Part shown: piece by piece, positions 32,001-40,468 of the stretch
Layout: each line of letters starts with the position of its first letter
How positions within the stretch are numbered: the first letter of the stretch is position 1
Source: a virus
IMG/VR virus record: IMGVR_UViG_3300046824_000127
Span: 1 to 54,248 of that record
DNA: 54,248 bases
Strand: one strand, 5' to 3'
The notes under the pieces: model-generated
Told to the model about the DNA's origin: nothing
The model's input: only the letters and a program-made list of their open reading frames with translations
The model's database searches: none
Position numbers and translations under genes: made by a program

Positions 32001-32329
32001 CCGCTCTCGCGCCGGAACATGCGGATCCGGATACCGACCGTGTCCTGCAGCATCACGGCAACGACCGGAAGTCCCGCGGCATCCGCGGTCAGGTAGTAGT
32101 TCCACTGACCAGGGTTAGCCGGGGTACTCGGGGTGAAGACGATTTCCTCGGAACCCCATGTGAGACCGAAGTCCGAAGATGAACGTGCACAGACCTTGTT
32201 GCCAGTTGCGCTTTGGTACAGCGTCCATACGATGGCACCGATCCGCACCATGCGGTCGTTTGAATACGCGCTAATGTTTCCATTAGCCGAATTCGACTCG
32301 ATCGTTACGTTCGTCCACGTAGTCGGCAT
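29066..32329 (-). CDS. Tail protein: Asp-box beta-propeller plus tandem repeats
   Basis: 1,087 residues from the ATG ending at 32329. Residues ~40-760 look like sialidase-type propellers: SSSDFGLTWGSEE and YSSDNGTTWTVTV are Asp-boxes (S-x-D-x-G-x-T-W). Residues ~780-940 hold nine repeats of 16-20 residues around [TS]INFTSxLS. Residues ~950-1087 form a separate domain (ITFESLSYLKLEQVRNFLRV) like distal-tail proteins. It probably binds or processes host surface glycans; catalytic residues of a sialidase are not identified. A strong hairpin precedes the start. Confidence 0.65.
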   Translation of the reverse strand: MPTTWTNVTIESNSANGNISAYSNDRMVRIGAIVWTLYQSATGNKVCARSSSDFGLTWGSEEIVFTPSTPANPGQWNYYLTADAAGLPVVAVMLQDTVGIRIRMFRRESGSWVAKGTVTPASLEPSVRIHLFQHPTVPNSWLLTWIDTTASNPMRYSVSQNDMSTWGAPASIINMGTSGNTGGQSWLLMDSTGAIDGVCIVRTGAEAMWRVQLTSGWSGGTASITTTDISSSMGGPYSAGLGPRGIHLAWVPGTSDMRIIYRDYQSGARNDIIRTRLRTSGTWGGSDSNGYLDASYHDCRVMYYSATSWKIWSDMKNGGADTTHFSIKSSDKSTGSWVITEFLDEAKDQYGISILSDGSTSRLKAGDLIGYFNNNDNDWKVFVSSDLDSGTYPKTISQTIRFNQTLSLQGFIIRSVVASAVTRVQGGGRQIIKSAAGILWHVYYEGGAVKVAYSSDNGTTWTVTVVGPTWVPAGMAMCIGAGDAPALVLTRPSNDDFYIYLWNGTSWVLKKQLNEPIAESGSFQIMYTGSTYMMVYAYITSTSDRRVYSRTSADLVTWAAGVLVKNGDGSGTGPHVYRRVASCLDASGNVHAVYSIRSSSTHKLYYRKYSSGAWGTEELIATGYGGNNITDFHSGISIAVDDRGYVHVACRVRGTLYTGRVRIAYFQRTTAWGAVEYVHTDVDDDQDYPSLSLNLRTPVICWASASLGLNVTMAKRGSDASWTYFQITANARDSVQTVHGPGYGSSLNYTRGVVGSMRGSEEYFYSTDIISGNAAAMETTLNFTSILSTQRRVLTNTINFTSALSAVRSLTLRNTINFFSRLNFARTRAMTNNIDFTQHLDAGVNVQPITQTVHFTSTLSGVKSPTLDIHQSINFESRLNRVVSATMTNSIAFSGAFVVNVVKRQVFSQVINFTQSLTYNASLKKTMSGIINFIVGLVAMKADEGCQPGFTPERPLPASEDDVNIVYLIGPLPNLSLTVQLKRPEYGNSRRQALQVKVNRTRGGKLRPHSRTPTYEPQSITFESLSYLKLEQVRNFLRVCKGKKIYYIDEKNRKWIGYITTSDIDLAEEGRDRGGQFALEFEGILAS
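29505..30005 (-). repeat. Protein-coding tandem repeats (INFTS repeats)
   Basis: Nine imperfect repeats encode TLNFTSILS, TINFTSALS, TINFFSRLN, NIDFTQHLD, TVHFTSTLS, SINFESRLN, SIAFSGAFV, VINFTQSLT and IINFIVGLV at 16-20-residue spacing. The pattern predicts a regular beta fibre connecting the propeller region to the C-terminal tail-binding domain. Confidence 0.75.
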
Positions 32330-32343
32330 GTTCACCCCGAAAG

Positions 32344-32380
32344 CCGGCAGGGCGTCAGGCTTTCGCCGCTACCCTGCCGG
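32344..32380 (-). promoter_or_regulatory. Large hairpin before the propeller gene
   Basis: A 9-bp CCGGCAGGG/CCCTGCCGG stem encloses an inner GGC-GAAA-GCC hairpin with a GNRA loop. It lies about 15 nt upstream of the ATG at 32329. It may act as an mRNA stabiliser, a processing site or part of the terminator region. Confidence 0.5.
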
Positions 32381-32391
32381 TGAAGAGAGGG

Positions 32392-32411
32392 AAGCCCGCC
32401 GTGCCGGGCTT
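32392..32411 (-). terminator. Terminator-like hairpin after the structural gene
   Basis: AAGCCCG-GCACGG-CGGGCTT (minus strand), followed by CCCTCTCTT, lies 13 bases after the stop of the gene at 32425. The T-run is imperfect. Attenuation between tape-measure-side genes and tail-tip genes is plausible. Confidence 0.5.
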
Positions 32412-32424
32412 GCAGCCGCGAGGT

Positions 32425-33285
32425 CTAGCTCGCGGTCGTGCTCAGGGTGTACGTGAGCTTCAGCGTGTCGCCGTTGCTCACCGTCTGGTTGCCGCCGGAG
32501 AACGTGGCGGTCATGAACAGCGTGCCCGTGGTGCCGGACTTCGTGCTGACCGAGGTCAGGAAGCCACCGGCCACCGTGCCGCTGCCGTTCATCGAGAAGT
32601 CGGACGTCGTGTTCGAGGTGTTGCTGCCGGCGGCCGCGGCGGTCTCGTCCCACGCGACGCGGTTGGTCTGCGAGTACGTCGTGTACTCCGTCCAGCCGGC
32701 GTGCGAGCTCATCACGTCCGCCGCGGCGAGTGTCGGCGTCGACGCGCCGTTGATGAGTCCGAGATACCACGTGGTCACCTGCGTGCCGGCGTGGAACTCG
32801 GTGTCGAGGATGTGGTTCAGGCCGGCGGTCGTGATCCCGTTGATCTCGGCCGTGCGCTCCGAGATCAGGTTCCCGTCCTTGTCGTACTGCTGGCTGGTGA
32901 GAGTCCCGCCGGCGGCCAGGATCATCGCCACGCCCATGCGGATCGCGTAGCGCTTGACCATGTTCCACGGCATGAACTTCATCAGGTTCGCGATCCAGGC
33001 CTTCGCCTTCGACCGCAGTCCCTTGAACGAGAGCACGAGCTTCTCGCCGATGGTCGTGGCGCCGCGATCGGCCTCGACCCGCATCCGCAGCTTGTCCCGC
33101 AGATCGATCAGGTCCTCGGGCGGGAGATTCTCGAACTCCGCCCTCAGCTGTTCGAAACTGTGGAACCGACGCAGACGGAGGTCGAACTCCCGCTGCGCCG
33201 TGCGGGCGGCGAGATCCGCCACGCGCCTCGCTTCCTGCTCCGGCGTCAGCCGGACCTTCTCGACGTCGATCCGTCCAGCGTCCAT
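32425..33285 (-). CDS. Virion protein with C-terminal beta domain
   Basis: 286 residues. Residues 1-120 are charged helices (EQEARRVADLAARTAQREFD). A hydrophobic stretch (AIRMGVAMILAAGGTL) follows near residue 115. Residues ~145-286 form a Ser/Thr/Gly-rich beta domain (TTWYLGLINGASTPTLAAAD, then GNTSNTTSDFSMNGSGTV) widely seen in phage decoration or tail proteins. Strong SD AGGAGG. The high-expression codons and following hairpin suggest an abundant virion component. Confidence 0.55.
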   Translation of the reverse strand: MDAGRIDVEKVRLTPEQEARRVADLAARTAQREFDLRLRRFHSFEQLRAEFENLPPEDLIDLRDKLRMRVEADRGATTIGEKLVLSFKGLRSKAKAWIANLMKFMPWNMVKRYAIRMGVAMILAAGGTLTSQQYDKDGNLISERTAEINGITTAGLNHILDTEFHAGTQVTTWYLGLINGASTPTLAAADVMSSHAGWTEYTTYSQTNRVAWDETAAAAGSNTSNTTSDFSMNGSGTVAGGFLTSVSTKSGTTGTLFMTATFSGGNQTVSNGDTLKLTYTLSTTAS

Positions 33286-33286
33286 G

Positions 33287-36200
33287 TCACTTCCTCCTGG
33301 TAAGAGCGGGTGCTTCGCCTCGCTCGATGTGCCTCTTCAGGTCCCTCGCCAGCTTCCGAGCATCGGCCTTCTTCGGTCCACCACCCTCGGAGCCGGCATT
33401 GATTGTGGTGCCCCGCATGTCTACGTTCGTCGTGTTGTTCACGTTGCTGGTTCCCTGCAGTCCGTCCCACCATGAGGTCCACGGTGGCGTCTTGCCGGTA
33501 CCTTCGTACAGCATCTTCCTTGTCGACTCGTCGTTCCCGAGCGCGCTGTTCAGGAAGTCCGGAACGGTCGCCAACTCGGTCTTCAGCTCCTTGACCTTCT
33601 CGATTGTCCGGTCGAGAGCGGAGAGGGCTGGATCGTTGTCGATCGTAACGAAGAACTGCGCGTCACCCATTAGCTTCATGATCCGATCCTTGAGCGTCTT
33701 CAACGCCTCCTCGGTCGGAGCCTTGCTCAACTTCGTGATATCGCGAGTCAGGTCGGTGACACCTTGCTCGAACTCCTTGAACTTCTGCTCGATGAGGTTC
33801 GCCTTGTCGGTGAAGGCCTTGGCCGCCTTCTCCGAAGAGTCGATCCGCTTCTTCGTCGCCTCCTGTTCGGCCTCGTAAACCTTGTCCATCTGGTCCTTGA
33901 GGCGCTGCATTGCCTCGATGACCGTCTCACGGTTCTTCTTCGTGTTCGCGCTGTCCACACCGAGGATGGACTCGTAGATCCCGGAGGCCTCTTGGACGAG
34001 TCGCTGGACTTCGTCGCGGTCGCCGATCTTCGCAGCGACGTTCGCGCGTTCCTCGAGGATCTGACCCTTCGCGATCCGGTTCTTGACGATCTCGTCCGGC
34101 TTCTGATCTTGCTCCTTGATCTTGTCGATGGAGTTCTGAACCGAGTCGTCGTACTTCTCTCGGTCCTTGATCAGGTCCTTCATCTCACCCTTGAGCTTCT
34201 TGGTGAGAGTCTCCTGTTCAGTAGCGAGCTTGCGGTAACCGGCGATGACCTGCTTGACCGCCTCGCTGTTGTCGTGGACCCACTCCTTCAAGAGAGTCTT
34301 GCCGGAGTCGACCTGATCCTTCAACAGGTTGACCACGAGTTCCTGCGTCGCCTTCGCCTGTTCACGGATTGCCTCGGTCGCCTTCTTCGTGACGGCCGTG
34401 AGCGAGGCCTGATACTTCACCATCGCCGCGTGATCTTCGGCCGAGTTCTTCATCACGACGTCCAGATCCGCGATCTCCTGCTGGAGGTCGTGGATCTTGT
34501 CCGCGTTCTCGGCGAGCGCCTTCCCCAGCGCTGCCGCTGGCTTGAAGACGTTCTCCATCCCGTGACCCCACTCCTCGAACGTCTTGTCGATGTCCGACAC
34601 TCGTTGACGTTGCTGGTCGTGGACTTCGGTCAACTGCTGCTGGATCTCGTCTCGCTGCTTGGTAAGCTGGTCGATCTTCTCCTTGAGGATCGGTTCATCG
34701 CGCGAACCGAGCTGGGTCTTCAATCGGAAGATCGCGTCGTTGACACGTTCGATATCGCCAAGCAGGGACTTCTCTCGCAGTCCCTGGAACATGCCGGCGA
34801 TCATCTTGCCGCCGACCTCGAAGCCCTTGTAGACCGTGTAGACCGCGCCGGCGATCGCACCGAGAACTGCCATCACGCCGGTACCCACGAACTCCATCGC
34901 GCCCAGGAAGTAACGGACCGCGAGTTCGATCTGCTTGAAGCCCTGCGAGATCTTCATCTGCGCGGCCTCGACACCGCCCGAGCTATCGACCCACTCGTTG
35001 AAGCTCTTCATGACCGCGATGCCCATCTCCATTGCCGATTGACGCATCTGTGCCATCAACCGGTTCCAACGGACCTCAGTCGTATCCATCATTTCGTTGA
35101 AGTGCTGGTCACCGACTCCGACCGAGTTGTACATGTCCTCCATGATGGACTTGAGAGCATCGAACTGGGAGCCAGTGATCTCACCCCACGCCCGGAGTTC
35201 ACGGAAGTCGTCCGTGATCTGCTCGACGATTGCAGGGTTCTTCTCCAACGCGTCGTGGATCTTCTCGATCTGCTTGATCAAGCCCTCAGCCTTCGTCTGT
35301 TCGGGCGAGAGCGTGATGTTCAGGTCGCGGAGGATCTTCTTCGCTTCCGGACCTTGCTTGGAGATCAGCTTGAAGAGGTTGATGAGCATCGTACCGGCTT
35401 GCTCGGGACCCTTGGTCCGAGACAGCGCGGCAAAACCAGCGAGCATCTCCTGCATGTTCACGCCAGCGGTGGCGGCGACCGAGGAGATCTTGCCGATCTC
35501 GCCGGAGAACTGCTCGACCTCGACACGACCGCGATCCGTCATCACGAAGATCATGTCGCGTAGGCGACTCATGTCCTTCGTGGTGAGGTTGAACGCGTTG
35601 CGCATCATGGACATCATGTCCGCGGTCTTCTCGATCGTGGCGGACTGCGTGACCGCGAGCTTGCCGGCTTCCTCCATAAACTTCGCGACTTCACCGGGAG
35701 GCACATCGCTGGAGATCGCGATGCGGAAGCCTTCGGCGCTTGCCATCGGCGACATGCCGAATGCCTTCGAGAACTCCTTCACCTGGTTCGTGAGGGTCGG
35801 AAGATCGGACTCGCCCTTCTTGACGAGGATCATGATCCGAGCCATCGCGTGCTCGAAGTCGGACGCCATCTTGAACGTAGCACCGATAGAGGCACCGGTG
35901 ATGATCGCGAAGAGACCGCCGATGCTGGCGGTCATGAACGCCATCGAGCTACCGGCCGACGTCAGCGAGCGGACCAGAGACATGACGCCCTTGCTCGCGA
36001 GCTGGCTACCACGCTCGATGTTCTGGAAGAGACCGGTAACGAACTTCGACTCGAGCTTGCCACCCTTGCCGAACAGACCGCCGAAGATGTCGCTACCGGC
36101 AGGCTTGGTGATGTACTGCTTCGCGGTAGCGGAGCTCATCGACACGTACATCTGGTCCATCTCTCGACGAACCTCGTTGGCACGGATCTTCGCCATCTCT

Positions 36201-37039
36201 TGCTGCTGTCGGATCTCAGCCCTGTGGAGCGCCTCACGTTGCTTGATCGCGGCGTCCAGGTTCTTCTTCATCAGCGCGAAATGGCCACGCTCATCTTGCT
36301 CGAGCTCACGCTCGTCCTTCGCGACCTTCCTGATCTCCTTGCCCAGGTTCTCCCAGGTCATTGCGAGACGCGCCATGTTGATGCGCGCCTTGTCCTCTCC
36401 CATTTCGATCATCGGGAGCTTGACCGCGATGCCTGCTTCCTTTGCGGCCTCGGTGATCTTCTGGATCTTGCGCGCCAGCGCGATCTCCCCGGCGGACTCG
36501 TAGTCCATCGGGTTCTTGGACATGTAGACGTCAGCGCTTCGAGCCTTTGTGGCTCGCTGACCACTCGGATCCAGGACCGCACCGCGCATCCCGCTTGCGC
36601 CTAGCTTAGCGGAGAGTGCCTGCGTCATCGACTCGACTTGGCGTCGAGACTGAACGAACAAACCCTCCTCGATCCGCTCCTTCTGGAAGGCGAGGCCGAG
36701 GGAGGCCAGAGACTGCTCGACGTTCGAGTTGCCGACGATGAGGCGCATCACCTCGGCATTGATCTGCTCGGACGTCGAGCCCATCGACTGCATGATCTGC
36801 TGGGCTGACGCACCGGATGCGACGAGACTCTGGAGACTTGCTTGAGCTTCCGCACCGACCCCGCCGATGGCCGCGATCGCGGCTCCGGCTTCCATGCTAC
36901 CGCCGGCCAACTTCAGCAGCACGGAGTTCATGTTCTCCATGAACGCCATGAACGCTGTCGTGTGCAGCTGAGCGTCAGACAGACCCTTCGCCCAGTTGGC
37001 GGAGTCCAGTCCTAGCCTTGCGGTAACATCGTCAGCCAC
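33287..37039 (-). CDS. Tail tape measure protein (TP901-type)
   Basis: 1,250 residues. Residues ~385-680 match the TP901 tape-measure core (ASDFEHAMARIMILVKKGES, FSKAFGMSPMASAEGF, DRGRVEVEQFSGEIG, AGVNMQEMLAGFAALS). Hydrophobic segments near 370-390 and 735-770, then ~400 residues of coiled coil. It sets tail length; at about 1.5 Å per residue a tail near 190 nm is expected. The GTG start has GGAG that overlaps the end of the frameshifted chaperone frame, as usual. Confidence 0.9.
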   Translation of the reverse strand: MADDVTARLGLDSANWAKGLSDAQLHTTAFMAFMENMNSVLLKLAGGSMEAGAAIAAIGGVGAEAQASLQSLVASGASAQQIMQSMGSTSEQINAEVMRLIVGNSNVEQSLASLGLAFQKERIEEGLFVQSRRQVESMTQALSAKLGASGMRGAVLDPSGQRATKARSADVYMSKNPMDYESAGEIALARKIQKITEAAKEAGIAVKLPMIEMGEDKARINMARLAMTWENLGKEIRKVAKDERELEQDERGHFALMKKNLDAAIKQREALHRAEIRQQQEMAKIRANEVRREMDQMYVSMSSATAKQYITKPAGSDIFGGLFGKGGKLESKFVTGLFQNIERGSQLASKGVMSLVRSLTSAGSSMAFMTASIGGLFAIITGASIGATFKMASDFEHAMARIMILVKKGESDLPTLTNQVKEFSKAFGMSPMASAEGFRIAISSDVPPGEVAKFMEEAGKLAVTQSATIEKTADMMSMMRNAFNLTTKDMSRLRDMIFVMTDRGRVEVEQFSGEIGKISSVAATAGVNMQEMLAGFAALSRTKGPEQAGTMLINLFKLISKQGPEAKKILRDLNITLSPEQTKAEGLIKQIEKIHDALEKNPAIVEQITDDFRELRAWGEITGSQFDALKSIMEDMYNSVGVGDQHFNEMMDTTEVRWNRLMAQMRQSAMEMGIAVMKSFNEWVDSSGGVEAAQMKISQGFKQIELAVRYFLGAMEFVGTGVMAVLGAIAGAVYTVYKGFEVGGKMIAGMFQGLREKSLLGDIERVNDAIFRLKTQLGSRDEPILKEKIDQLTKQRDEIQQQLTEVHDQQRQRVSDIDKTFEEWGHGMENVFKPAAALGKALAENADKIHDLQQEIADLDVVMKNSAEDHAAMVKYQASLTAVTKKATEAIREQAKATQELVVNLLKDQVDSGKTLLKEWVHDNSEAVKQVIAGYRKLATEQETLTKKLKGEMKDLIKDREKYDDSVQNSIDKIKEQDQKPDEIVKNRIAKGQILEERANVAAKIGDRDEVQRLVQEASGIYESILGVDSANTKKNRETVIEAMQRLKDQMDKVYEAEQEATKKRIDSSEKAAKAFTDKANLIEQKFKEFEQGVTDLTRDITKLSKAPTEEALKTLKDRIMKLMGDAQFFVTIDNDPALSALDRTIEKVKELKTELATVPDFLNSALGNDESTRKMLYEGTGKTPPWTSWWDGLQGTSNVNNTTNVDMRGTTINAGSEGGGPKKADARKLARDLKRHIERGEAPALTRRK

Positions 37040-37048
37040 AGTAGCTCC

Positions 37049-37767
37049 TTACTCCTCGTCCTGTGGTCCGGCTTTCTCCTGCATTCTCAGCTGGGAGTAG
37101 GCCATCAACAGCACCTGTTCCAAGTACGTCAGATCACGCCAAGGCCTCCCGAAGTAGCTGCGCGGGTCGACCGTCTCGACCGCGCGCAGCTGCCAGTAGT
37201 CCAAAGAGCGTCCGGAATGCTTCGGGAGTTTCGGTGGTTGTCCGCCACCGACACCCCGGACGATCAGTTTCCCTTCGTCGTCTCCACGTCCTCGCTGAGG
37301 TTCATCAGGCCGGTGATCTCGCCCATGAGCTTCGTGAGATCGCCCATGGTGAACCCGAAGTCCACGAGCTTGTCGAACAACTGCTCGTAGAACGCCGCGG
37401 TGTTGTTGTCGCCGTCCTGCTCGAACTCGACCGAGGGATCGTCGATCCCGTGGAACAGGATGTACGCCATCCGTCCGTGCGTCGTCTTGCGGTTCAGGTC
37501 ACGCCACTCGGGCGTTTCCAGATCCGCGATCATCGGCTTCTTCGTCTCCGGATCGCGGAGGATGATCCCACCCGGACCCTTCGCCCAGTCCTGCGGCTTC
37601 ACCGGTTCCGGGAACAGCTCGAACATCTTCTGGTCGACGCCCATCGGGAGGGCGCGAACCCTGATCTGGATCGTCTCGATCCCTTCCTTCCCGTCCTCGG
37701 AGGTCGCCCGCGTGAGCGTGACGACCTTCCGAGGGGTGCTGAACTTCTGCTTGCCACGGATCTTCAT
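37049..37767 (-). CDS. Tail assembly chaperone, -1 frameshift product (GT type)
   Basis: The 167-residue upstream protein is extended by 72 residues when ribosomes slip -1 at GGGAAAC (37273-37267). The extension (from LIVRGVGGGQPPKLPKHSGR, through YFGRPWRDLTYLEQVLL, to the TAA at 37051-37049) has the YW.L and helical features of lambda gpT-like partners and ends 10 nt before the tape measure start. In lambda the G and GT proteins together coat the tape measure during tail assembly. Confidence 0.8.
37264..37767 (-). CDS. Tail assembly chaperone, zero-frame product (G type)
   Basis: 167 residues from the ATG ending at 37767 with AGGAG eight bases upstream. Alpha/beta N-terminus (KVVTLTRATSEDGKEGIETI), then helices. 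It ends ...TTKGN with the stop codon TGA immediately after the slippery heptamer. Position between tail tube and tape measure is the classic place of this gene. Confidence 0.8.
   Translation of the reverse strand: MKIRGKQKFSTPRKVVTLTRATSEDGKEGIETIQIRVRALPMGVDQKMFELFPEPVKPQDWAKGPGGIILRDPETKKPMIADLETPEWRDLNRKTTHGRMAYILFHGIDDPSVEFEQDGDNNTAAFYEQLFDKLVDFGFTMGDLTKLMGEITGLMNLSEDVETTKGN
37267..37273 (-). other. Programmed -1 ribosomal frameshift site GGGAAAC
   Basis: On the minus strand the zero frame reads G GGA AAC TGA, an X-XXY-YYZ heptamer directly followed by stop. Slipping to GGG AAA continues with CTG into a 72-codon open frame. Location and layout match lambda's G/GT site (GGGAAAG). Confidence 0.85.
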
Positions 37768-37795
37768 CTGCCTCTCTCCTCTTCTTCTCGGCGGC

Positions 37796-38308
37796 CTAGA
37801 CGCCGCGCGTGCTGGTGGGCTCCAGGGACGCACAGATCCCGGAGTACGTCGTCATGTCGGCGTTGTCGCCTTCCTCGAAGGCCACGTCGTCGCAGTGGAA
37901 GTCGGGGAGCACGATGCGCTCCGTCTGGTCGATGCCGTTCGCCTCGCACGGGTTGGCGAGATCGAACCGGATGTCGACGCAGTACGGACCGCAGTCGAGC
38001 GTGGAGACCCAGGCCGACGCGTTGCCCTTTCGGCGCATCGCGTCCGGAACGGAGGGAACCGTGGCGAACGCGGTGAGCGTCCGACCCGTCCACTCCTCGA
38101 ACTTCGCCGAGAACGAAGCGTTCATCGGCTCCTCGTTGCCCTCGGCGAGTCCTGCGACTCGGCCGCGGTTCATGATGACCTTCGCCGGGCGACGGACGTT
38201 GAACCGGAGGTTCCCGTCCTCGATCGGAACCACGAGGGTCTTCGGGGTGGTGGACCCGTCGACCAGCGTGATCTGCCCGTGCGTCAGGTTTCGCGTCCTC
38301 TGACTCAC
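37796..38308 (-). CDS. Probable major tail (tube) protein
   Basis: 170 residues, GTG start with GAGGAGG five bases upstream, one of the best ribosome sites of the window. Beta-rich sequence without Cys clusters (ITLVDGSTTPKTLVVPIEDG, ASFSAKFEEWTGRTLTAF). Position just before the frameshifted chaperone and the strong expression signals fit the tail tube subunit. No direct motif. Confidence 0.65.
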   Translation of the reverse strand: MSQRTRNLTHGQITLVDGSTTPKTLVVPIEDGNLRFNVRRPAKVIMNRGRVAGLAEGNEEPMNASFSAKFEEWTGRTLTAFATVPSVPDAMRRKGNASAWVSTLDCGPYCVDIRFDLANPCEANGIDQTERIVLPDFHCDDVAFEEGDNADMTTYSGICASLEPTSTRGV

Positions 38309-38318
38309 TCTTTCCTCC

Positions 38319-38810
38319 TCAGCTGGCGATGAGCACAGCCTGGAACGTGACCACTACGCTGTGGGAGTTACCCTGCTCCACCGCGAAGTTGCCTTGTCCT
38401 TGGAACGTGATGTTGCGTCTCGGCAGGTAACTTTGCCGGGCTTCCTTGACATTGAGCGTACCGATGACCGGTTCGGGAGCCACACCGATCGTACGGATTG
38501 GGATGTCCTTCTTTTCTATCAGCGTCCGGAGACCGGATGCCATTCGGAACGGGCGGAGCGTGTCGTGATCCGAGAGACCCTCTTCGAGCTTCGCACAGCA
38601 GGCGACTTGCCAGAGCAGTATGCCACCCCAAACACCACGGCGAGTGCGCATACGAGCGTCACCCATCGGCGAGAAGTCATACCAATCCTCGGTGTCATTC
38701 TTCGGTCGCATGCCTACGCTGTTGACGATCGTGTCGGCCGGGAGTCCTTCCCTGATCGCCGCAAGGATTGACATGTAGGCGTAGGGTTCGATCAGATCCA
38801 GATCACTCAC
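38319..38810 (-). CDS. Probable tail terminator/completion protein
   Basis: 163 residues, GTG start at a GTGA overlap. An N-terminal helix (PYAYMSILAAIREGL) and strands typical of tail terminator proteins (gpU-like), including a C-terminal NSHSVVVTFQAVLIA strand. Assigned by order: it lies between an HK97 gp10-like gene and the tail tube gene. Confidence 0.6.
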   Translation of the reverse strand: MSDLDLIEPYAYMSILAAIREGLPADTIVNSVGMRPKNDTEDWYDFSPMGDARMRTRRGVWGGILLWQVACCAKLEEGLSDHDTLRPFRMASGLRTLIEKKDIPIRTIGVAPEPVIGTLNVKEARQSYLPRRNITFQGQGNFAVEQGNSHSVVVTFQAVLIAS

Positions 38811-40051
38811 TTGTTCCTACCTCCCCAGATCCTTTCCAGCTCCGCGGCTTGCGCCGCGATTGGGTCGGACCCTGTCTTGGGAGTTGCAGTTCCACGCACG
38901 TGTTCGACCTGGGTCTCCGTGTAGGTGACCACTCGACCGACGCGTGTCGGGTGTCCAGCCTCGAGGTTGAAGCCCTCTTCCTCGAACTTCGCCCGCTCGA
39001 AGCGGACCACCGAGGACTCGAAGATCGCGTTGCGTTCCGGGAGTTCGCCAACCGTGTGCCAGTCCTTCGGGTCGTCGATGCGCATCGCCAGGTAGGCCTC
39101 GGCATTCAGTTGCGCAACAGGCTTGTCCAAAGGCAGGCGCACCTTCAAGCGACCCATCAGTTCACGCCACGTCAACGAGGGAAGTCGACGCTCGATTTCC
39201 GCGGGATCCATCGGGACACCAGCACCCTGCTGTTCATCCCACTTGAAGCCGCGGAGTCTGAACTGCTGCTGTTGCCAGAACGCGATGAGCTCGTCCATCA
39301 GGTTCAGCAGTTCCGTTCGAGCCTGGAGCATCGTGACGCGCGACATTCCCTGCGGAGCCTTCTCCGAATGTCCGTGCTCCAGGTAGATGACATAGCCGAC
39401 CGGGTTCGTGATCCGGAAGCCTACACGGCCGTAACCCTTTCCGACGCTCCGGAGCTGCGGCGAGATTGTCCAAGCTCCTGCGGCTCGACCCGTCTCAACC
39501 GGGGTCTTCCACACCATCTCCATCATTGCCCAGCGACCCACGTGCCACACCACGAAGCGGGCACCGATGTACGGGATGCCGGTGATGGCCAGCAAGCGGT
39601 TCAGCGGCGCTCGAAGCGCCTTGATGTCCACGAGCTGCGACTTCTTGCCGAACCGATCCACGGAGGTCGCCAGACGCATCTGGGCTCCAGCGGAGATGTA
39701 GGGCAGGAGACCGAAGCTGGGGAACGCTGCCGCGCCATGGAAGTCCTTCGGACCTCCGGGCTTCTTGATGATCCTCGGCGGTGCATACGGGATGCCGGCG
39801 AACATGGGCAACTTCTTGCCGGACGCGGTCCGGAAGGTCGTACCCTTGATCTGCGTGGACGGCGGCATCATCCGGGTTCCACTGCGAACGACAGTGCTGG
39901 GAGCCTGAGCTTTCATCTTGAACTGACGGGAGAGCTCGAGAAAACGCATCGCAGTCGTGGCGAGGTTCCTCGCCCGACCCGTGCCTGCGGCAGGGTACGT
40001 ACCACGCGTACGCCCCTTGTTGCCACCAGTTTCTCGTACGAAACTTGCCAT
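38807..40051 (-). CDS. HK97 gp10-like tail completion protein, enlarged
   Basis: 414 residues from the ATG overlapping the upstream TAA. Residues ~175-245 carry the gp10-family pattern: TPVETGRAAGAWTIS, then NPVGYVIYLEHGHSEKAPQG. Usual family members have 130-160 residues, so the ~150-residue N-terminal basic extension and the ~150-residue C-terminal part are additions. It should join the tail to the connector. Confidence 0.7.
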   Translation of the reverse strand: MASFVRETGGNKGRTRGTYPAAGTGRARNLATTAMRFLELSRQFKMKAQAPSTVVRSGTRMMPPSTQIKGTTFRTASGKKLPMFAGIPYAPPRIIKKPGGPKDFHGAAAFPSFGLLPYISAGAQMRLATSVDRFGKKSQLVDIKALRAPLNRLLAITGIPYIGARFVVWHVGRWAMMEMVWKTPVETGRAAGAWTISPQLRSVGKGYGRVGFRITNPVGYVIYLEHGHSEKAPQGMSRVTMLQARTELLNLMDELIAFWQQQQFRLRGFKWDEQQGAGVPMDPAEIERRLPSLTWRELMGRLKVRLPLDKPVAQLNAEAYLAMRIDDPKDWHTVGELPERNAIFESSVVRFERAKFEEEGFNLEAGHPTRVGRVVTYTETQVEHVRGTATPKTGSDPIAAQAAELERIWGGRNK

Positions 40052-40467
40052 TACTCCCTGCACCAGAGGATGTACATCCTCGTGAGTGGATCCTTGTCGA
40101 TGCCCAGGACGTGGTACGTCTTGTCGGAGAACTTCAACTCGTCACCGATCAACGGTTCGACGGTGAGTTCCTTCACCGAGACCTCAGCGCGGATGTCACC
40201 TACCTTCAGGTGACCGTTCGCGTTGTCCAACAGGTCCCGATAGTTGATCACGTAGCGACCGACATGACAGAGATGGATCACCGTGGAACCGGTGTTCATC
40301 TTCCCGTCACGACCAAGATCCTTCGTGTACCGGGTGAACGTAGCCTCTTCTGGATTGTCGAACATCAAGTAGTCGTCCGATACATCCAGCGTCGACACCG
40401 GTTCGCGGCACACCGCGAGATCCGAGGTGAAGCTGATCGTATGGCCGATGTTCTTGGTGTAATCCAT
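40051..40467 (-). CDS. Probable head-closure (neck) protein
   Basis: 138 residues, beta-rich (TISFTSDLAVCREPVSTLDV, STVIHLCHVGRYVINY, KTYHVLGIDKDPLTRMYILW). The YHVLGIDKDP-type loop occurs in head-tail stoppers. Assigned mainly by order, between the connector-like gene and the gp10-like gene. Confidence 0.55.
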   Translation of the reverse strand: MDYTKNIGHTISFTSDLAVCREPVSTLDVSDDYLMFDNPEEATFTRYTKDLGRDGKMNTGSTVIHLCHVGRYVINYRDLLDNANGHLKVGDIRAEVSVKELTVEPLIGDELKFSDKTYHVLGIDKDPLTRMYILWCRE

Positions 40468-40468
40468 G

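Noticed and set aside
33764-35563. 599-codon open frame opposite the tape measure gene
   Set aside because: Leu/Arg/Asp-rich mirror of a coiled-coil gene. The tape measure reading has family motifs and the right neighbours.
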